Shown here one piece after another: positions 14,630 through 24,308 of a stretch of DNA of 34,511 nt. The notes beneath the pieces were generated by a model. The model saw only the letters and a list, made by a program, of their open reading frames with translations. It did not search any database and was not told where the DNA came from. This stretch comes from an uncultured Polaribacter sp. (lineage in GTDB: Bacteria; Bacteroidota; Bacteroidia; Flavobacteriales; Flavobacteriaceae): assembly GCA_905480405.1 (NCBI GenBank), contig CAJQQH010000121.1, positions 1 through 34,511 of the forward strand, read 5' to 3'. The position numbers were made by a program, and so were the translations under genes. The first letter of the stretch is position 1, and each line of letters starts with the position of its first letter.

Positions 14630-16936
14630 ATGAATCAAGATTATATAAAACCTAATGAATGGTCTATCATAGAAGAAGGCTTTAATTCAGAAAAAGTAAA
14701 ATCTTCTGAAAGCTTGTTTAGCATTGGTAATGGAGCCATGGGACAAAGAGCTAATTTCGAAGAAACATATACAGGGCCAACTTTTCAAGGAAGTTATATT
14801 GCAGGAGTTTATTATCCTGATAAAACTAGAGTAGGTTGGTGGAAAAACGGATATCCAGAGTATTTTGCAAAAGTTTTAAATGCACCAAATTGGATTGGGA
14901 TAAACGTTTTAATAAACGATGAAAAACTAGACTTACATACATGTAAAGAAGTTTCAAAATTTAAACGAGAATTGAACATGCAAGAAGGTTGGTTGTCTAG
15001 AAGTTTTGAAGTTGTTTTACAAAATGATGTAAAAATTAAAGTAGATACCAAACGATTTTTAAGTTTAGAATTAGATGAAGTTGGCGCAATAAGTTACAAC
15101 GTAACACCATTAAATTCAGGTGCTAAAATCACATACACTCCTTATTTAGATGCAGGTATTACGAACGAAGATACCAATTGGGATGACCAATTTTGGGATG
15201 TTTTAAATATTTCTCAAAACAACCAACAATCGTTTATAGAGGCAAGAACCATGAAAACACATTTTTACACGTGTACTTTTATGGAATCTCGTTTGTTTAT
15301 AGATAATGATGAGGTGATTACAGGTTGTAATAATGAGCAAACGTCTAATTTTACATCTTGTAATTATCAACAAGAAATAAAGCAAAATCAAACCTATACC
15401 ATTCATAAATTTGGTGGTTATGTGGTTGATAGAAATCATAAAAAAGAAGCATTAGTTACTGCAGCAAAGGAAACTTTAGACAAAGCAGTGAGTTTTGGTT
15501 TTGATGCCTTATTAGAAATGCAAAAGCAATCTTGGGCGCAAATCTGGAAAATGTCTGATATTTCTATTGAAGGTGACGTAAAAGCGCAACAAGGAATTCG
15601 ATTTAATATTTTTCAACTAAATCAAACCTATTTAGGTACAGATGCGACTTTAAATATTGGGCCAAAAGGTTTTACAGGAGAAAAATACGGAGGAAGTACG
15701 TATTGGGATACAGAAGCATATTGTATTCCTTTTTACATGGCAACCAAAGATCAATCTGTTGCAAGAACTTTACTAGAGTATAGATACGAACATCTGGAAA
15801 AAGCAATTGAAAATGCTACAAAACTTGGTTTTACAAACGGAGCAGCATTATATCCTATGGTTACTATGAATGGAGAAGAATGCCATAATGAATGGGAAAT
15901 TACCTTTGAAGAAATTCATAGAAACGGAGCTATCGCTTTTGCTATTTTTAACTATTATAGATTTACAGACGATTATTCTTACATTCCAGAAAAAGGATTA
16001 GAAGTTTTAATAGGTATAGCACGTTTTTGGCAACAAAGAGCAACTTTTTCTTCGGATAAAGAAAAGTTCATGATTTTGGGAGTTACTGGACCAAATGAAT
16101 ATGAGAATAACATCAACAATAATTGGTACACAAATTACATTGCAAAATGGTGTATAAATTATGCTTTAGAAAATATTGATATTGTAAAAACAGATCATAT
16201 TTCTGATTATATCAGAATAAAGGAAAAAGTGAATTTCTCTGAAGAAGAATTAAAAGCGATGAAAAATGTTGCTGACAATATGTATTTTCCATATTCAGAA
16301 AAGCACAATGTTTTCTTACAACAAGATGGTTTTTTAGACAAAGAATTAATTACTGTTGCTAATTTAGAAAAGAGTCAAAGACCTATCAATCAAAAATGGA
16401 GTTGGGACAGAATTTTACGTTCTCCATACATAAAACAAGCAGATACTTTACAAGGTTTTTACATGTTTGAAAATGATTTTTCTACAGAAGAACTAGAGCG
16501 TCATTTCGATTTTTACGAACCATTTACGGTACACGAAAGTTCACTTTCACCTTGTGTTCATAGTATTCAGGCTGCAAAATTAGGTAGAATGAACCAAGCT
16601 TACGAATTCTATTTAAGAACTTCTCGTTTAGACTTAGATGATTACAATCACGAAGTAGAAGAAGGTTTGCATACCACTTCTATGGCAGGAACTTGGATGA
16701 GTATTGTAGAAGGTTTTGGAGGAATGAGAGTGCTAAATAATACACTTTCTTTTTCGCCAAAAATACCTAAAGGATGGAACTCTTATTCTTTTAAAGTTAA
16801 TTTTAGACATCAAGTAATTACAGTAAATGTAAATCAGAATGGTGCAAATTTTGAACTTGAAGGAAATAACGAAATCAATATTTTAGTAAATGGAGAAACG
16901 GTTAAGGTTTCACCTAATAATTTATTAACTGTTTAA
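14630..16936 (+). CDS. GH65 maltose phosphorylase
   Basis: A 768-residue cytoplasmic enzyme (no signal peptide) that splits maltose with phosphate into glucose and beta-glucose 1-phosphate. It has an N-terminal beta-sandwich (about 10-270), a linker, an (alpha/alpha)6 barrel (about 320-690) and a small C-terminal beta domain. Landmarks: SIGNGAMGQRANFEE (31-45), phosphate/sugar-site region STYWDTEAYCIPFY (356-369), MNGEECHNEWEITFEEIHRNGA (413-434), and GVTGPNEYENN with the probable general acid Glu490, followed by SQRPINQKWSWDRI and TVHESSLSPCVHS. Length and motifs fit maltose rather than trehalose or kojibiose phosphorylase, but this family switches specificity easily; the adjacent pgmB and starch enzymes favour maltose. 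Upstream spacing is 86 bp, downstream 12 bp. Confidence 0.9.
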   Translation: MNQDYIKPNEWSIIEEGFNSEKVKSSESLFSIGNGAMGQRANFEETYTGPTFQGSYIAGVYYPDKTRVGWWKNGYPEYFAKVLNAPNWIGINVLINDEKLDLHTCKEVSKFKRELNMQEGWLSRSFEVVLQNDVKIKVDTKRFLSLELDEVGAISYNVTPLNSGAKITYTPYLDAGITNEDTNWDDQFWDVLNISQNNQQSFIEARTMKTHFYTCTFMESRLFIDNDEVITGCNNEQTSNFTSCNYQQEIKQNQTYTIHKFGGYVVDRNHKKEALVTAAKETLDKAVSFGFDALLEMQKQSWAQIWKMSDISIEGDVKAQQGIRFNIFQLNQTYLGTDATLNIGPKGFTGEKYGGSTYWDTEAYCIPFYMATKDQSVARTLLEYRYEHLEKAIENATKLGFTNGAALYPMVTMNGEECHNEWEITFEEIHRNGAIAFAIFNYYRFTDDYSYIPEKGLEVLIGIARFWQQRATFSSDKEKFMILGVTGPNEYENNINNNWYTNYIAKWCINYALENIDIVKTDHISDYIRIKEKVNFSEEELKAMKNVADNMYFPYSEKHNVFLQQDGFLDKELITVANLEKSQRPINQKWSWDRILRSPYIKQADTLQGFYMFENDFSTEELERHFDFYEPFTVHESSLSPCVHSIQAAKLGRMNQAYEFYLRTSRLDLDDYNHEVEEGLHTTSMAGTWMSIVEGFGGMRVLNNTLSFSPKIPKGWNSYSFKVNFRHQVITVNVNQNGANFELEGNNEINILVNGETVKVSPNNLLTV

Positions 16937-16948
16937 AAAACGGAAATA

Positions 16949-18889
16949 ATGAAATCTATCAGAAACATTTTTTTAGGAGTAATTATCATAACTTTATTTT
17001 CTTGTAATAAAGAAGAAAATAAAAAAAATGTTTCTGTGGTTTCTATTTCTAATACACGTTTAGAAAGAGTAGAACCAACAAATTGGTGGGTAGGTTTTAA
17101 AAATACTTCATTACAATTATTAGTAAAAGAAGAAAATATTGGCAATTCTAAACCTTCAATTTCTTATGCAGGTGTTACCATAGAAAAAGTAAACAAAGCA
17201 AGAAGTAAAAACTATTTATTTATCGATTTAAAGATTGATAAAACTACAAAACCAGGAAAATTTGACATCATTTTTAATTTAAATGATGGAACAAAAAAAA
17301 CACATACGTACGAACTTAAATCTAGAGAGAAACTAGCAGATGAATATGTTGGTTTTAATAGTTCTGATGCCATTTATTTAATTACACCAGACAGATTTTC
17401 GAATGCTGATAAAAGCAATGACATCAACAAAAAATTAAAAGAAACGACCATTGATAGAAATCATGGTTATAAACGACACGGAGGCGATTTACAAGGAATT
17501 ATGAATCATTTAGATTATATTTCTGATTTAGGTTTCACCACAGTTTGGCCAACTCCAGTGTTAACAAATGACATGCATAATGGTTCTTATCATGGGTATG
17601 CTATTACAGATTATTATCAAGTAGATCCTCGTTTTGGAACGATGACTGATTATAAAAATTTAGCAGATAAATTACACCAAAAAGGAATGAAGTTAATCAT
17701 GGACCAAGTTGCAAATCATTGTGGTTTAGAACATTGGTGGATGAAAGATTTGCCTTTTGATGATTGGGTAAATCATCAGAAAAATTATGAAGAAAATATT
17801 GATAATTGGGATTATAAATCCAATATTAATTCTAATCATAGAAGAACTACAAATCAAGATTTGTATGCTTCAGAAGTTGATAGAAAAGGAAATAATGAAG
17901 GTTGGTTTGTAGCAACAATGCCAGATTTAAATCAACGAAATCCATTTATGGCAAAATACATCATTCAGAATAGTATTTGGTGGATTGAGACTTTAGGTTT
18001 AGGCGGAATAAGACAAGATACATTTCCATATCCAGATAAAGATTTTATGGCAAATTGGGCAGGTTCTATAATGAAAGAATATCCTAATTTTTCTATTGTT
18101 GGCGAAGAATGGAGTTACAATCCGTTATTAGTTGGTTATTGGCAAAAAGGCGCCAAAAATAAAGACGATTATGAGTCTAACTTAAAATCTACAATGGATT
18201 TTCCGATGCAAAAAGCTATTATAGAAGGCATTAATGAAGAAGAAACTTGGGGTACAGGTTTAGTAAAAATATACGAAGGTTTAGCAAATGATTTTCATTA
18301 TGCAACACCAAAAGACATTATGGTTTTTTTAGACAATCATGATGAAGGAAGAATGTTTACAGCACTAAAAGAAGATGCAATAAAAGCAAAAATGGCGTTA
18401 AGTTATCTTTTGATGCTTCCAAGGATTCCTCAAATTTATTACGGAACAGAAATTTTAATGGATGATACTGCAAATCATGGAGATCATGGTTTAATAAGAA
18501 CCGATTTTCCTGGTGGTTTTAAAGGAGATAAAGTGAATGCTTTTACCCAAGAAGGTTTATCTGATGATCAAAAATCAATGCAAAATTTTGTAAGTAAACT
18601 TTTAAATTATCGTAAAAATAGTAATGCGATTCAAGATGGAAAAACAATTCATTTTGCACCATTTATGAACACTTATTTTTTATTTAGAAGTATAGAAAAT
18701 GAAACTGTGGTACACATCATCAATAAAAATGACAAACCAATTACTATCGATTTAAAACGCTATAAAGAAGTTGGTTTAAATGGAAAGAAACTTAAAAATA
18801 TTATTACTGGCGAAGATTTTATTTGGGAGGATAAAATCAACTTAAAAGAAAAAGGTAGTATTATTTTAACTACAAAAAGTATTTTTTAA
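16949..18889 (+). CDS. SusA-like GH13 neopullulanase/cyclomaltodextrinase lipoprotein
   Basis: A 646-residue lipoprotein: signal peptide with TLFSC (Cys19), then an N-terminal cyclomaltodextrinase-type Ig domain (about 30-120, with the hallmark RVEPTNWWVGFKNTSLQLLV). A GH13 barrel (about 135-540) and a C-terminal beta domain (about 560-646, LYxx...VHIINKNDKP-like) follow. Region I is MDQVANHCG (251-259), region II GIRQDTF with the nucleophile Asp357, region III IVGEEW with the acid/base Glu386, and region IV VFLDNHDE with Asp465. This is the arrangement of Bacteroides SusA, which trims imported maltodextrins in the periplasm. It lies 12 bp after the phosphorylase and 3 bp before the fusion enzyme, so is co-transcribed. 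The Cys is followed by NKEENKK; whether it faces the periplasm or the surface is not clear. Confidence 0.9.
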   Translation: MKSIRNIFLGVIIITLFSCNKEENKKNVSVVSISNTRLERVEPTNWWVGFKNTSLQLLVKEENIGNSKPSISYAGVTIEKVNKARSKNYLFIDLKIDKTTKPGKFDIIFNLNDGTKKTHTYELKSREKLADEYVGFNSSDAIYLITPDRFSNADKSNDINKKLKETTIDRNHGYKRHGGDLQGIMNHLDYISDLGFTTVWPTPVLTNDMHNGSYHGYAITDYYQVDPRFGTMTDYKNLADKLHQKGMKLIMDQVANHCGLEHWWMKDLPFDDWVNHQKNYEENIDNWDYKSNINSNHRRTTNQDLYASEVDRKGNNEGWFVATMPDLNQRNPFMAKYIIQNSIWWIETLGLGGIRQDTFPYPDKDFMANWAGSIMKEYPNFSIVGEEWSYNPLLVGYWQKGAKNKDDYESNLKSTMDFPMQKAIIEGINEEETWGTGLVKIYEGLANDFHYATPKDIMVFLDNHDEGRMFTALKEDAIKAKMALSYLLMLPRIPQIYYGTEILMDDTANHGDHGLIRTDFPGGFKGDKVNAFTQEGLSDDQKSMQNFVSKLLNYRKNSNAIQDGKTIHFAPFMNTYFLFRSIENETVVHIINKNDKPITIDLKRYKEVGLNGKKLKNIITGEDFIWEDKINLKEKGSIILTTKSIF

Positions 18890-18892
18890 AAA

Positions 18893-21800
18893 ATGAAAAA
18901 CATTTTACACATTTTAATAGTATTTATTGGGTTTAGTCTTTACGGTCAAGTAACAATTGTAGTAGAAGATTATCCCAAAGAAGAAACTAAACAATTACCA
19001 ATTTTTATTTCTGGTGATTTTGAAGGTTGGTCTGGAGGAAAAAAAGAATATCAACTACAAAAAACAGGAAATACGTACAGTATTACATTGCCAAAATTAG
19101 GAGATAATATCAATTTTAAGTTTACACAAGGTTCTTGGGCTTCTGTAGAAAGTGATAAAAAAGGATTGAGTTTAGGTAATAGAACGTATGCTTTTAATAA
19201 AGAAAATGACACTTTAAAAGTTGCAATTGCAAATTGGTCTCATTTGTTTAAAAAAGTGAAAACTACATCTACAGCTTCAAGAAATGTTTCCATTTTAAAA
19301 TCAGATTTTTACATTCCTCAATTAAATGTTAAACGTAGAGTTTGGTTGTATTTACCAACAGATTATGCAGTATCAAAAGAAAAATATGCAGTAGTTTATA
19401 TGCATGATGGCCAAAATTTATTTGATAAAAACACCTCTGGTTATGGAGAGTGGAAAGTAGATGAAGCGTTAGATAAATTATATAGAGAAAAAGGCTTAAA
19501 ACTTATTGTAGTTGGAATAGATCATGGAGGTTCTGAACGTTTAAATGAATATTCGCCTTTTAAAAACGAAAAATATGGTGGAGGTAAAGGAGATGCTTAT
19601 TTAGATTTTGTCGTAAATACCTTAAAACCATATATAGATTCTAATTATAGAACTTTATCAGATAAAAAAAATACAGGAATTATGGGTAGCTCAATGGGCG
19701 GATTAATTTCTCATTATGCAGCCTTAAAATTCCCTAAAGTTTTTGGTAAAGTTGGTGTGTATTCTCCTTCTTTTTGGTTCTCTCCCAAAATTAATAAATA
19801 TTCTATAGAGAATGGGAATCTAAAGGATACTAAAATGTTTTTTTTAGCAGGTGGAAAAGAAGGAACCAATGTTGCTTATAATGAAATTAGTAAAACAGTT
19901 ACAGACATGAACAATGTAGTTTTTATGTTAAAAAATAATGGTTTTACAAAAGAAAACATCAAATCTAAAGTAGTTGCAAAAGGCAAACACAATGAGAAAC
20001 TTTGGAGCACAAATTTTGAAGAAACCATTTTATGGTTGTTTAAAGACGCTATAAAAGAAAGGTCTTTTGTAGATGCAAATTTTACAGAAAATCAATTAGA
20101 AATTAGGGTTTCTGATGGAGCTTATAAAATGCATTTTTATCAACCAGAAATTATAGAAACTTCATTTATTCCAAAAGGAGAAGTTTTTAAAAAAGATTCT
20201 CATGCAGTTGTTTTAAATACTGTTTTTAATGAGGTAAAATATATAGAAAATTCTAATAATTTAGTTTTTTCATCAGAAGGAGTTGCTGTAAAAATAAATA
20301 AGAATCCTTTTAAAATCTCTTATTTTTATAAGGATAAAGAAATTACTTCAGAAAAAAGAGGTTATTACAAATCGGTACATGAGCCACTAGATTTGGTAAA
20401 AAGTAATATTATAGCAGATAAAACAGAGAAAATTCAATTTAACTTATCATCAGAAGAAGTACTTTTTGGAGCAGGATCTAGAGCTTTAGGAATGAATAGA
20501 AGAGGTTACAGATTACCACTTTATAACAAAGCACATTATGGTTATGAAACGCATTCTGAATTGATGAATTTTACGCTTCCAATTGTAATTTCATCAAAAA
20601 AATACATGCTTCACTTTGATAATGCTCCTATTGGGTATTTAGATTTAGACAGTAATAAAGAAAACTCTTTAACGTACGAAACTATTTCTGGGCGTAAAAC
20701 ATATCAAGTAATTGCTGGTAATTCTTGGCAAAATTTAATAGAAAATTATACCCACTTAACAGGTAAACAACCTTTACCTGCAAGATGGACTTTAGGTAAT
20801 TTTTCAAGTAGATTTGGCTATCATTCAGAAAAAGAAACAGAGGCAACAATTACCAAGTTTAAGGAAGAAGAAATTCCTGTTGATGCTGTTATTTTAGACT
20901 TGTATTGGTTTGGAAAAACGTTAAAAGGAACTATGGGGAATTTAGCGGTTTACAAAGATTCTTTTCCTGATATGAAAGGAATGATTTCTCGCTTAAAAAA
21001 CAAAGGAGTTAAAACCGTTTTAATTACAGAACCCTTTATTTTATCGAATTCTAAAAAGTGGGATGAAGCTGTAGAGAAAGATGTTTTGGCAAAAGATTCT
21101 ATTGGAAATCCCGCAAAATATGATTTCTATTTTGGAAACACTGGTATTGTAGATATTTACAAAAAAGAAGGGAAACAATGGTTTTGGAATATTTATAAAG
21201 ACATTTTAAGTCTTGGTGCAAAAGGACTTTGGGGAGATTTAGGTGAGCCAGAAGTACACCCAAATTGGGTGCAACACGCAACAGGTTCTGCAGATGAAAT
21301 TCATAATATTTATGGACACGATTGGGCACGATTAATTTTTGAAGGTTATAAAAAGGAATATCCTAATGAAAGACCTTTTATTTTGATGAGAGCAGGAGCA
21401 GCAGGATCACAACGTTTTGGAATGATTCCTTGGTCTGGAGATGTAAATAGAACTTGGGGAGGTTTACAATCGCAACCAGAAATTGCTTTACAAATGGGAA
21501 TGCAAGGTTTGGGTTATATGCATTCTGATTTAGGCGGTTTTGCAGGTAATAACTTAGATGATAATTTATATACACGTTGGTTACAATATGGTGTTTTTCA
21601 ACCAATATTTAGACCACATGCACAAGAAGAAGTGCCAAGTGAACCAGTTTTTAGAAGTGAAAAAGCAAAGCGATTAGCTAAAAAGGCTATAGAATTACGT
21701 TACAAATTATTGCCTTATAATTACAATTTGGCATTTGAGAATAATCAGAAAGGAACACCATTAATGCGCCCTATTTTCTTTGAAGAAGATAATGTAAAAC

Positions 21801-22411
21801 TAATAGAGAATTCAACTACTTATTTATGGGGGAAAGATTTTTTAATCACGCCAATTTTAAAGGATTCTGTAAAAACAAAAGAAATATATTTTCCTAAAAC
21901 TGCAAATTGGGTAAATTTTTATACTGATGAAATAGTAACTGGAGGAACTACAAAAAATGTATCTGTTAAAGAAAAATCTATTCCTACTTATGTTAGAAAT
22001 GGAAGCTTTATTTTAATGACGGATTTAGTGCAAACTACAGATAATTATAAAGCAGATAAATTCGAATTGCATTATTATTTTGATGCTTCAATTAATGAAA
22101 GTAAAAGACAGTTTTATAATGATGATGGTTTAACTGCAAATGCTTTTGAAAAAGGAACTTTTGAGCTTTTAGAGTTTGAAGCTAAAATATCAAATAAATA
22201 TTTAGAGATTGATTTTGAAGCAGAATTAGGAACGCATTGGAAATCATCAAAAAAAGAAATTAGTTTGATTATTCACAATTTAAATTCAATTCCTAAAAAG
22301 GTAAAAGTAGACGGAAAAAGAAAAAGAGTATCATCCAAAAATAATAGAATTGAAATTCCTTTAAAATGGAATACAGCGAAAGAATTAAACGTAAAAATTA
22401 TTTTAAATTAG
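18893..22411 (+). CDS. CBM-like/esterase-D-like/GH31 alpha-glucosidase fusion enzyme
   Basis: A 1172-residue secreted three-part protein. The signal peptide (1-19, ending SLYGQ) has no lipobox. A CBM20/CBM48-like beta domain (about 20-115) contains ISGDFEGWSGG and FKFTQGSW. An alpha/beta-hydrolase of the esterase-D/enterochelin-esterase group (about 130-385) follows: RRVWLYLPTDY, VYMHDGQNLFD, nucleophile elbow GSSMGG with Ser267, and GKHNEKLW with the probable catalytic His366. Finally a GH31 alpha-glucosidase (about 390-1170): DAVILDLYWFGK, GLWGDLGEPE with the nucleophile Asp782, WSGDVNRTW with the acid/base Asp850, HSDLGGF, FRPHAQ. There is no frame break between parts. It would release glucose from maltodextrin ends in the periplasm; what the esterase does, if active, is unknown. 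It starts 3 bp after the SusA-like gene and ends 10 bp before the next GH13. Confidence 0.88.
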   Translation: MKNILHILIVFIGFSLYGQVTIVVEDYPKEETKQLPIFISGDFEGWSGGKKEYQLQKTGNTYSITLPKLGDNINFKFTQGSWASVESDKKGLSLGNRTYAFNKENDTLKVAIANWSHLFKKVKTTSTASRNVSILKSDFYIPQLNVKRRVWLYLPTDYAVSKEKYAVVYMHDGQNLFDKNTSGYGEWKVDEALDKLYREKGLKLIVVGIDHGGSERLNEYSPFKNEKYGGGKGDAYLDFVVNTLKPYIDSNYRTLSDKKNTGIMGSSMGGLISHYAALKFPKVFGKVGVYSPSFWFSPKINKYSIENGNLKDTKMFFLAGGKEGTNVAYNEISKTVTDMNNVVFMLKNNGFTKENIKSKVVAKGKHNEKLWSTNFEETILWLFKDAIKERSFVDANFTENQLEIRVSDGAYKMHFYQPEIIETSFIPKGEVFKKDSHAVVLNTVFNEVKYIENSNNLVFSSEGVAVKINKNPFKISYFYKDKEITSEKRGYYKSVHEPLDLVKSNIIADKTEKIQFNLSSEEVLFGAGSRALGMNRRGYRLPLYNKAHYGYETHSELMNFTLPIVISSKKYMLHFDNAPIGYLDLDSNKENSLTYETISGRKTYQVIAGNSWQNLIENYTHLTGKQPLPARWTLGNFSSRFGYHSEKETEATITKFKEEEIPVDAVILDLYWFGKTLKGTMGNLAVYKDSFPDMKGMISRLKNKGVKTVLITEPFILSNSKKWDEAVEKDVLAKDSIGNPAKYDFYFGNTGIVDIYKKEGKQWFWNIYKDILSLGAKGLWGDLGEPEVHPNWVQHATGSADEIHNIYGHDWARLIFEGYKKEYPNERPFILMRAGAAGSQRFGMIPWSGDVNRTWGGLQSQPEIALQMGMQGLGYMHSDLGGFAGNNLDDNLYTRWLQYGVFQPIFRPHAQEEVPSEPVFRSEKAKRLAKKAIELRYKLLPYNYNLAFENNQKGTPLMRPIFFEEDNVKLIENSTTYLWGKDFLITPILKDSVKTKEIYFPKTANWVNFYTDEIVTGGTTKNVSVKEKSIPTYVRNGSFILMTDLVQTTDNYKADKFELHYYFDASINESKRQFYNDDGLTANAFEKGTFELLEFEAKISNKYLEIDFEAELGTHWKSSKKEISLIIHNLNSIPKKVKVDGKRKRVSSKNNRIEIPLKWNTAKELNVKIILN

Positions 22412-22421
22412 AATATCGATT

Positions 22422-24296
22422 ATGAAAAAAATATTTAGCATTTTAGCTCTTTTAATTTTATCAACGGTAATTGGTTGTTCAAGAGAAAAAGTATCAAGAA
22501 AAGAGATAATGAGTGCAAGTGCAGAAAACAAATTAGTTGTTTATCAAGTTTTTACACGTTTGTTTGGGAATACTAATACTACAAATAAGCCTTGGGGAAC
22601 CATTGAAGAAAATGGTGTTGGTAAGTTTAACGACTTTACAGACAAAGCTTTAATAGAAATTAAAGGTTTAGGAGTTACACATATATGGTATACTGGAGTT
22701 CCTCATCATGATGTAATTAGAGATTATACAGAATTCGGAATTTTAAACGACGACCCTGATGTTGTAAAAGGTAGAGCAGGTTCTCCTTATGCAGTTAAGG
22801 ATTATTACAATGTAAATCCGGATTTAGCGGTTAATGTAGCAAATAGATTAGAAGAATTTGAAGCTTTAATAGATCGTTCTCATAAAAACGGATTAAAAGT
22901 AATTATTGATATTGTACCCAATCATGTTGCCAGAAATTACCAAAGTTTATCAAACCCAGAAGGCACAAAAGATTTTGGTGCAGATGATAATAAAAATGTT
23001 GTTTATGATGTAAATAATAATTTTTACTATACTCCAAATATGGCTTTTCAAGTTCCAGATTTTTTAAATGATTATCAACCTTTAGGTGGAGAAAAAAATA
23101 CTTTATCTGATAAAGAATTTGATGAGAATCCTGCAAAATGGACAGGTAATGGATCTCGTTCTGTAAAGCCAAGTTTTTATGATTGGTATGAAACTGTAAA
23201 AGTTAATTATGGTATTTCTCCAGAAGGAAAAAAAGATTTTGATGAATTACCTGCTGGTTTTGAAAACGAAGATTACAAAAAACATTTTGAATTTTGGCAA
23301 GATAAGACTGTACCAAATTCTTGGATTAAATTTAGAGATATTGCTTTGTATTGGACAGCAAAAGGAATAGATGGTTTTAGATATGACATGGCAGAAATGG
23401 TGCCAGTAGAATTTTGGAGTTTTATGAATTCTGCAATTAAGATGAAAAATTCGAATGCTTTTTTATTGGCAGAAGTTTACAATCCTAAAATGTATAGAGA
23501 TTATATTAGAAAAGGAAAAATGGATTATTTGTATGACAAAGTTGCTTTGTATGATACCATAAAACATGTAATGCAAGGTCATGGATTAACAGATAATATT
23601 CCGCCAATTCAAGAAGATTTAAAAGATATAGAGCACAATATGTTGCACTTTTTAGAAAATCATGATGAACAAAGAATTGCAAGTGATGAGTTTGCTGGTA
23701 ATGCTTTAAAAGGAAAACCAGCTATGGTTGTTTCCACTACAATTTCAACAGCGCCTACAATGGTTTATTTTGGACAAGAATTTGGTGAAGATGGTTCTGA
23801 AAATGCGGGTTTTGGAACTCCAAGTAGAACATCAATTTTCGATTATGTTGGTGTTCCTTCACTTCAAAGATGGGTAAATGATAACAATTTTGATGGAGGA
23901 AAATCTACCAAAGAAGAAACATCTTTAAGAAATTTTTATAAACACTTATTAAACTTCACCATCAAAAGTGATGCATTAATGGGAGAATATGAAGATATTC
24001 ATCAATATAACAGAGAAAAAACAAAAAATTATACGACTAAAATGTTATCCTTTGTACGTTATTCAAAAAATGAAAAACTAATAATTATTTCTAATTTTGA
24101 TGATGAAAAAACTGGCGAGTTTCAATTAAAAATTCCTTCAGAAATTATAAAAAAATGGAATCTAACAGATGGTACTTATCAATTTAAAGATAAATTATAC
24201 AATTCTAAAACATTCAATTTAGATGTTAGTAATTCTTTTGGAACAATAAGCCTTATAATAAACCCTTTAGAATCTTTTATTCTTCAACTTCAATAA
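22422..24296 (+). CDS. GH13 alpha-amylase family lipoprotein
   Basis: A 624-residue lipoprotein: MKKIFSILALLILSTVIGC places lipidated Cys19 before SREKVSRK. The following residues are basic rather than acidic, so retention in the periplasm is likely. The GH13 barrel spans about 37-530 with a C-terminal beta domain (about 545-624). Region I is DIVPNH (163-168), region II GFRYD with the nucleophile Asp322, region III LAEVYN with the acid/base Glu351, and region IV LENHDEQR with Asp415. A long domain B (about 170-300) lies between regions I and II. It probably hydrolyses maltodextrins, but the exact linkage and any transglycosylation cannot be read from sequence. Tightly linked to its neighbours on both sides (10 and 12 bp). 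Confidence 0.88.
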   Translation: MKKIFSILALLILSTVIGCSREKVSRKEIMSASAENKLVVYQVFTRLFGNTNTTNKPWGTIEENGVGKFNDFTDKALIEIKGLGVTHIWYTGVPHHDVIRDYTEFGILNDDPDVVKGRAGSPYAVKDYYNVNPDLAVNVANRLEEFEALIDRSHKNGLKVIIDIVPNHVARNYQSLSNPEGTKDFGADDNKNVVYDVNNNFYYTPNMAFQVPDFLNDYQPLGGEKNTLSDKEFDENPAKWTGNGSRSVKPSFYDWYETVKVNYGISPEGKKDFDELPAGFENEDYKKHFEFWQDKTVPNSWIKFRDIALYWTAKGIDGFRYDMAEMVPVEFWSFMNSAIKMKNSNAFLLAEVYNPKMYRDYIRKGKMDYLYDKVALYDTIKHVMQGHGLTDNIPPIQEDLKDIEHNMLHFLENHDEQRIASDEFAGNALKGKPAMVVSTTISTAPTMVYFGQEFGEDGSENAGFGTPSRTSIFDYVGVPSLQRWVNDNNFDGGKSTKEETSLRNFYKHLLNFTIKSDALMGEYEDIHQYNREKTKNYTTKMLSFVRYSKNEKLIIISNFDDEKTGEFQLKIPSEIIKKWNLTDGTYQFKDKLYNSKTFNLDVSNSFGTISLIINPLESFILQLQ

Positions 24297-24308
24297 GAGC
24301 ATATCATT

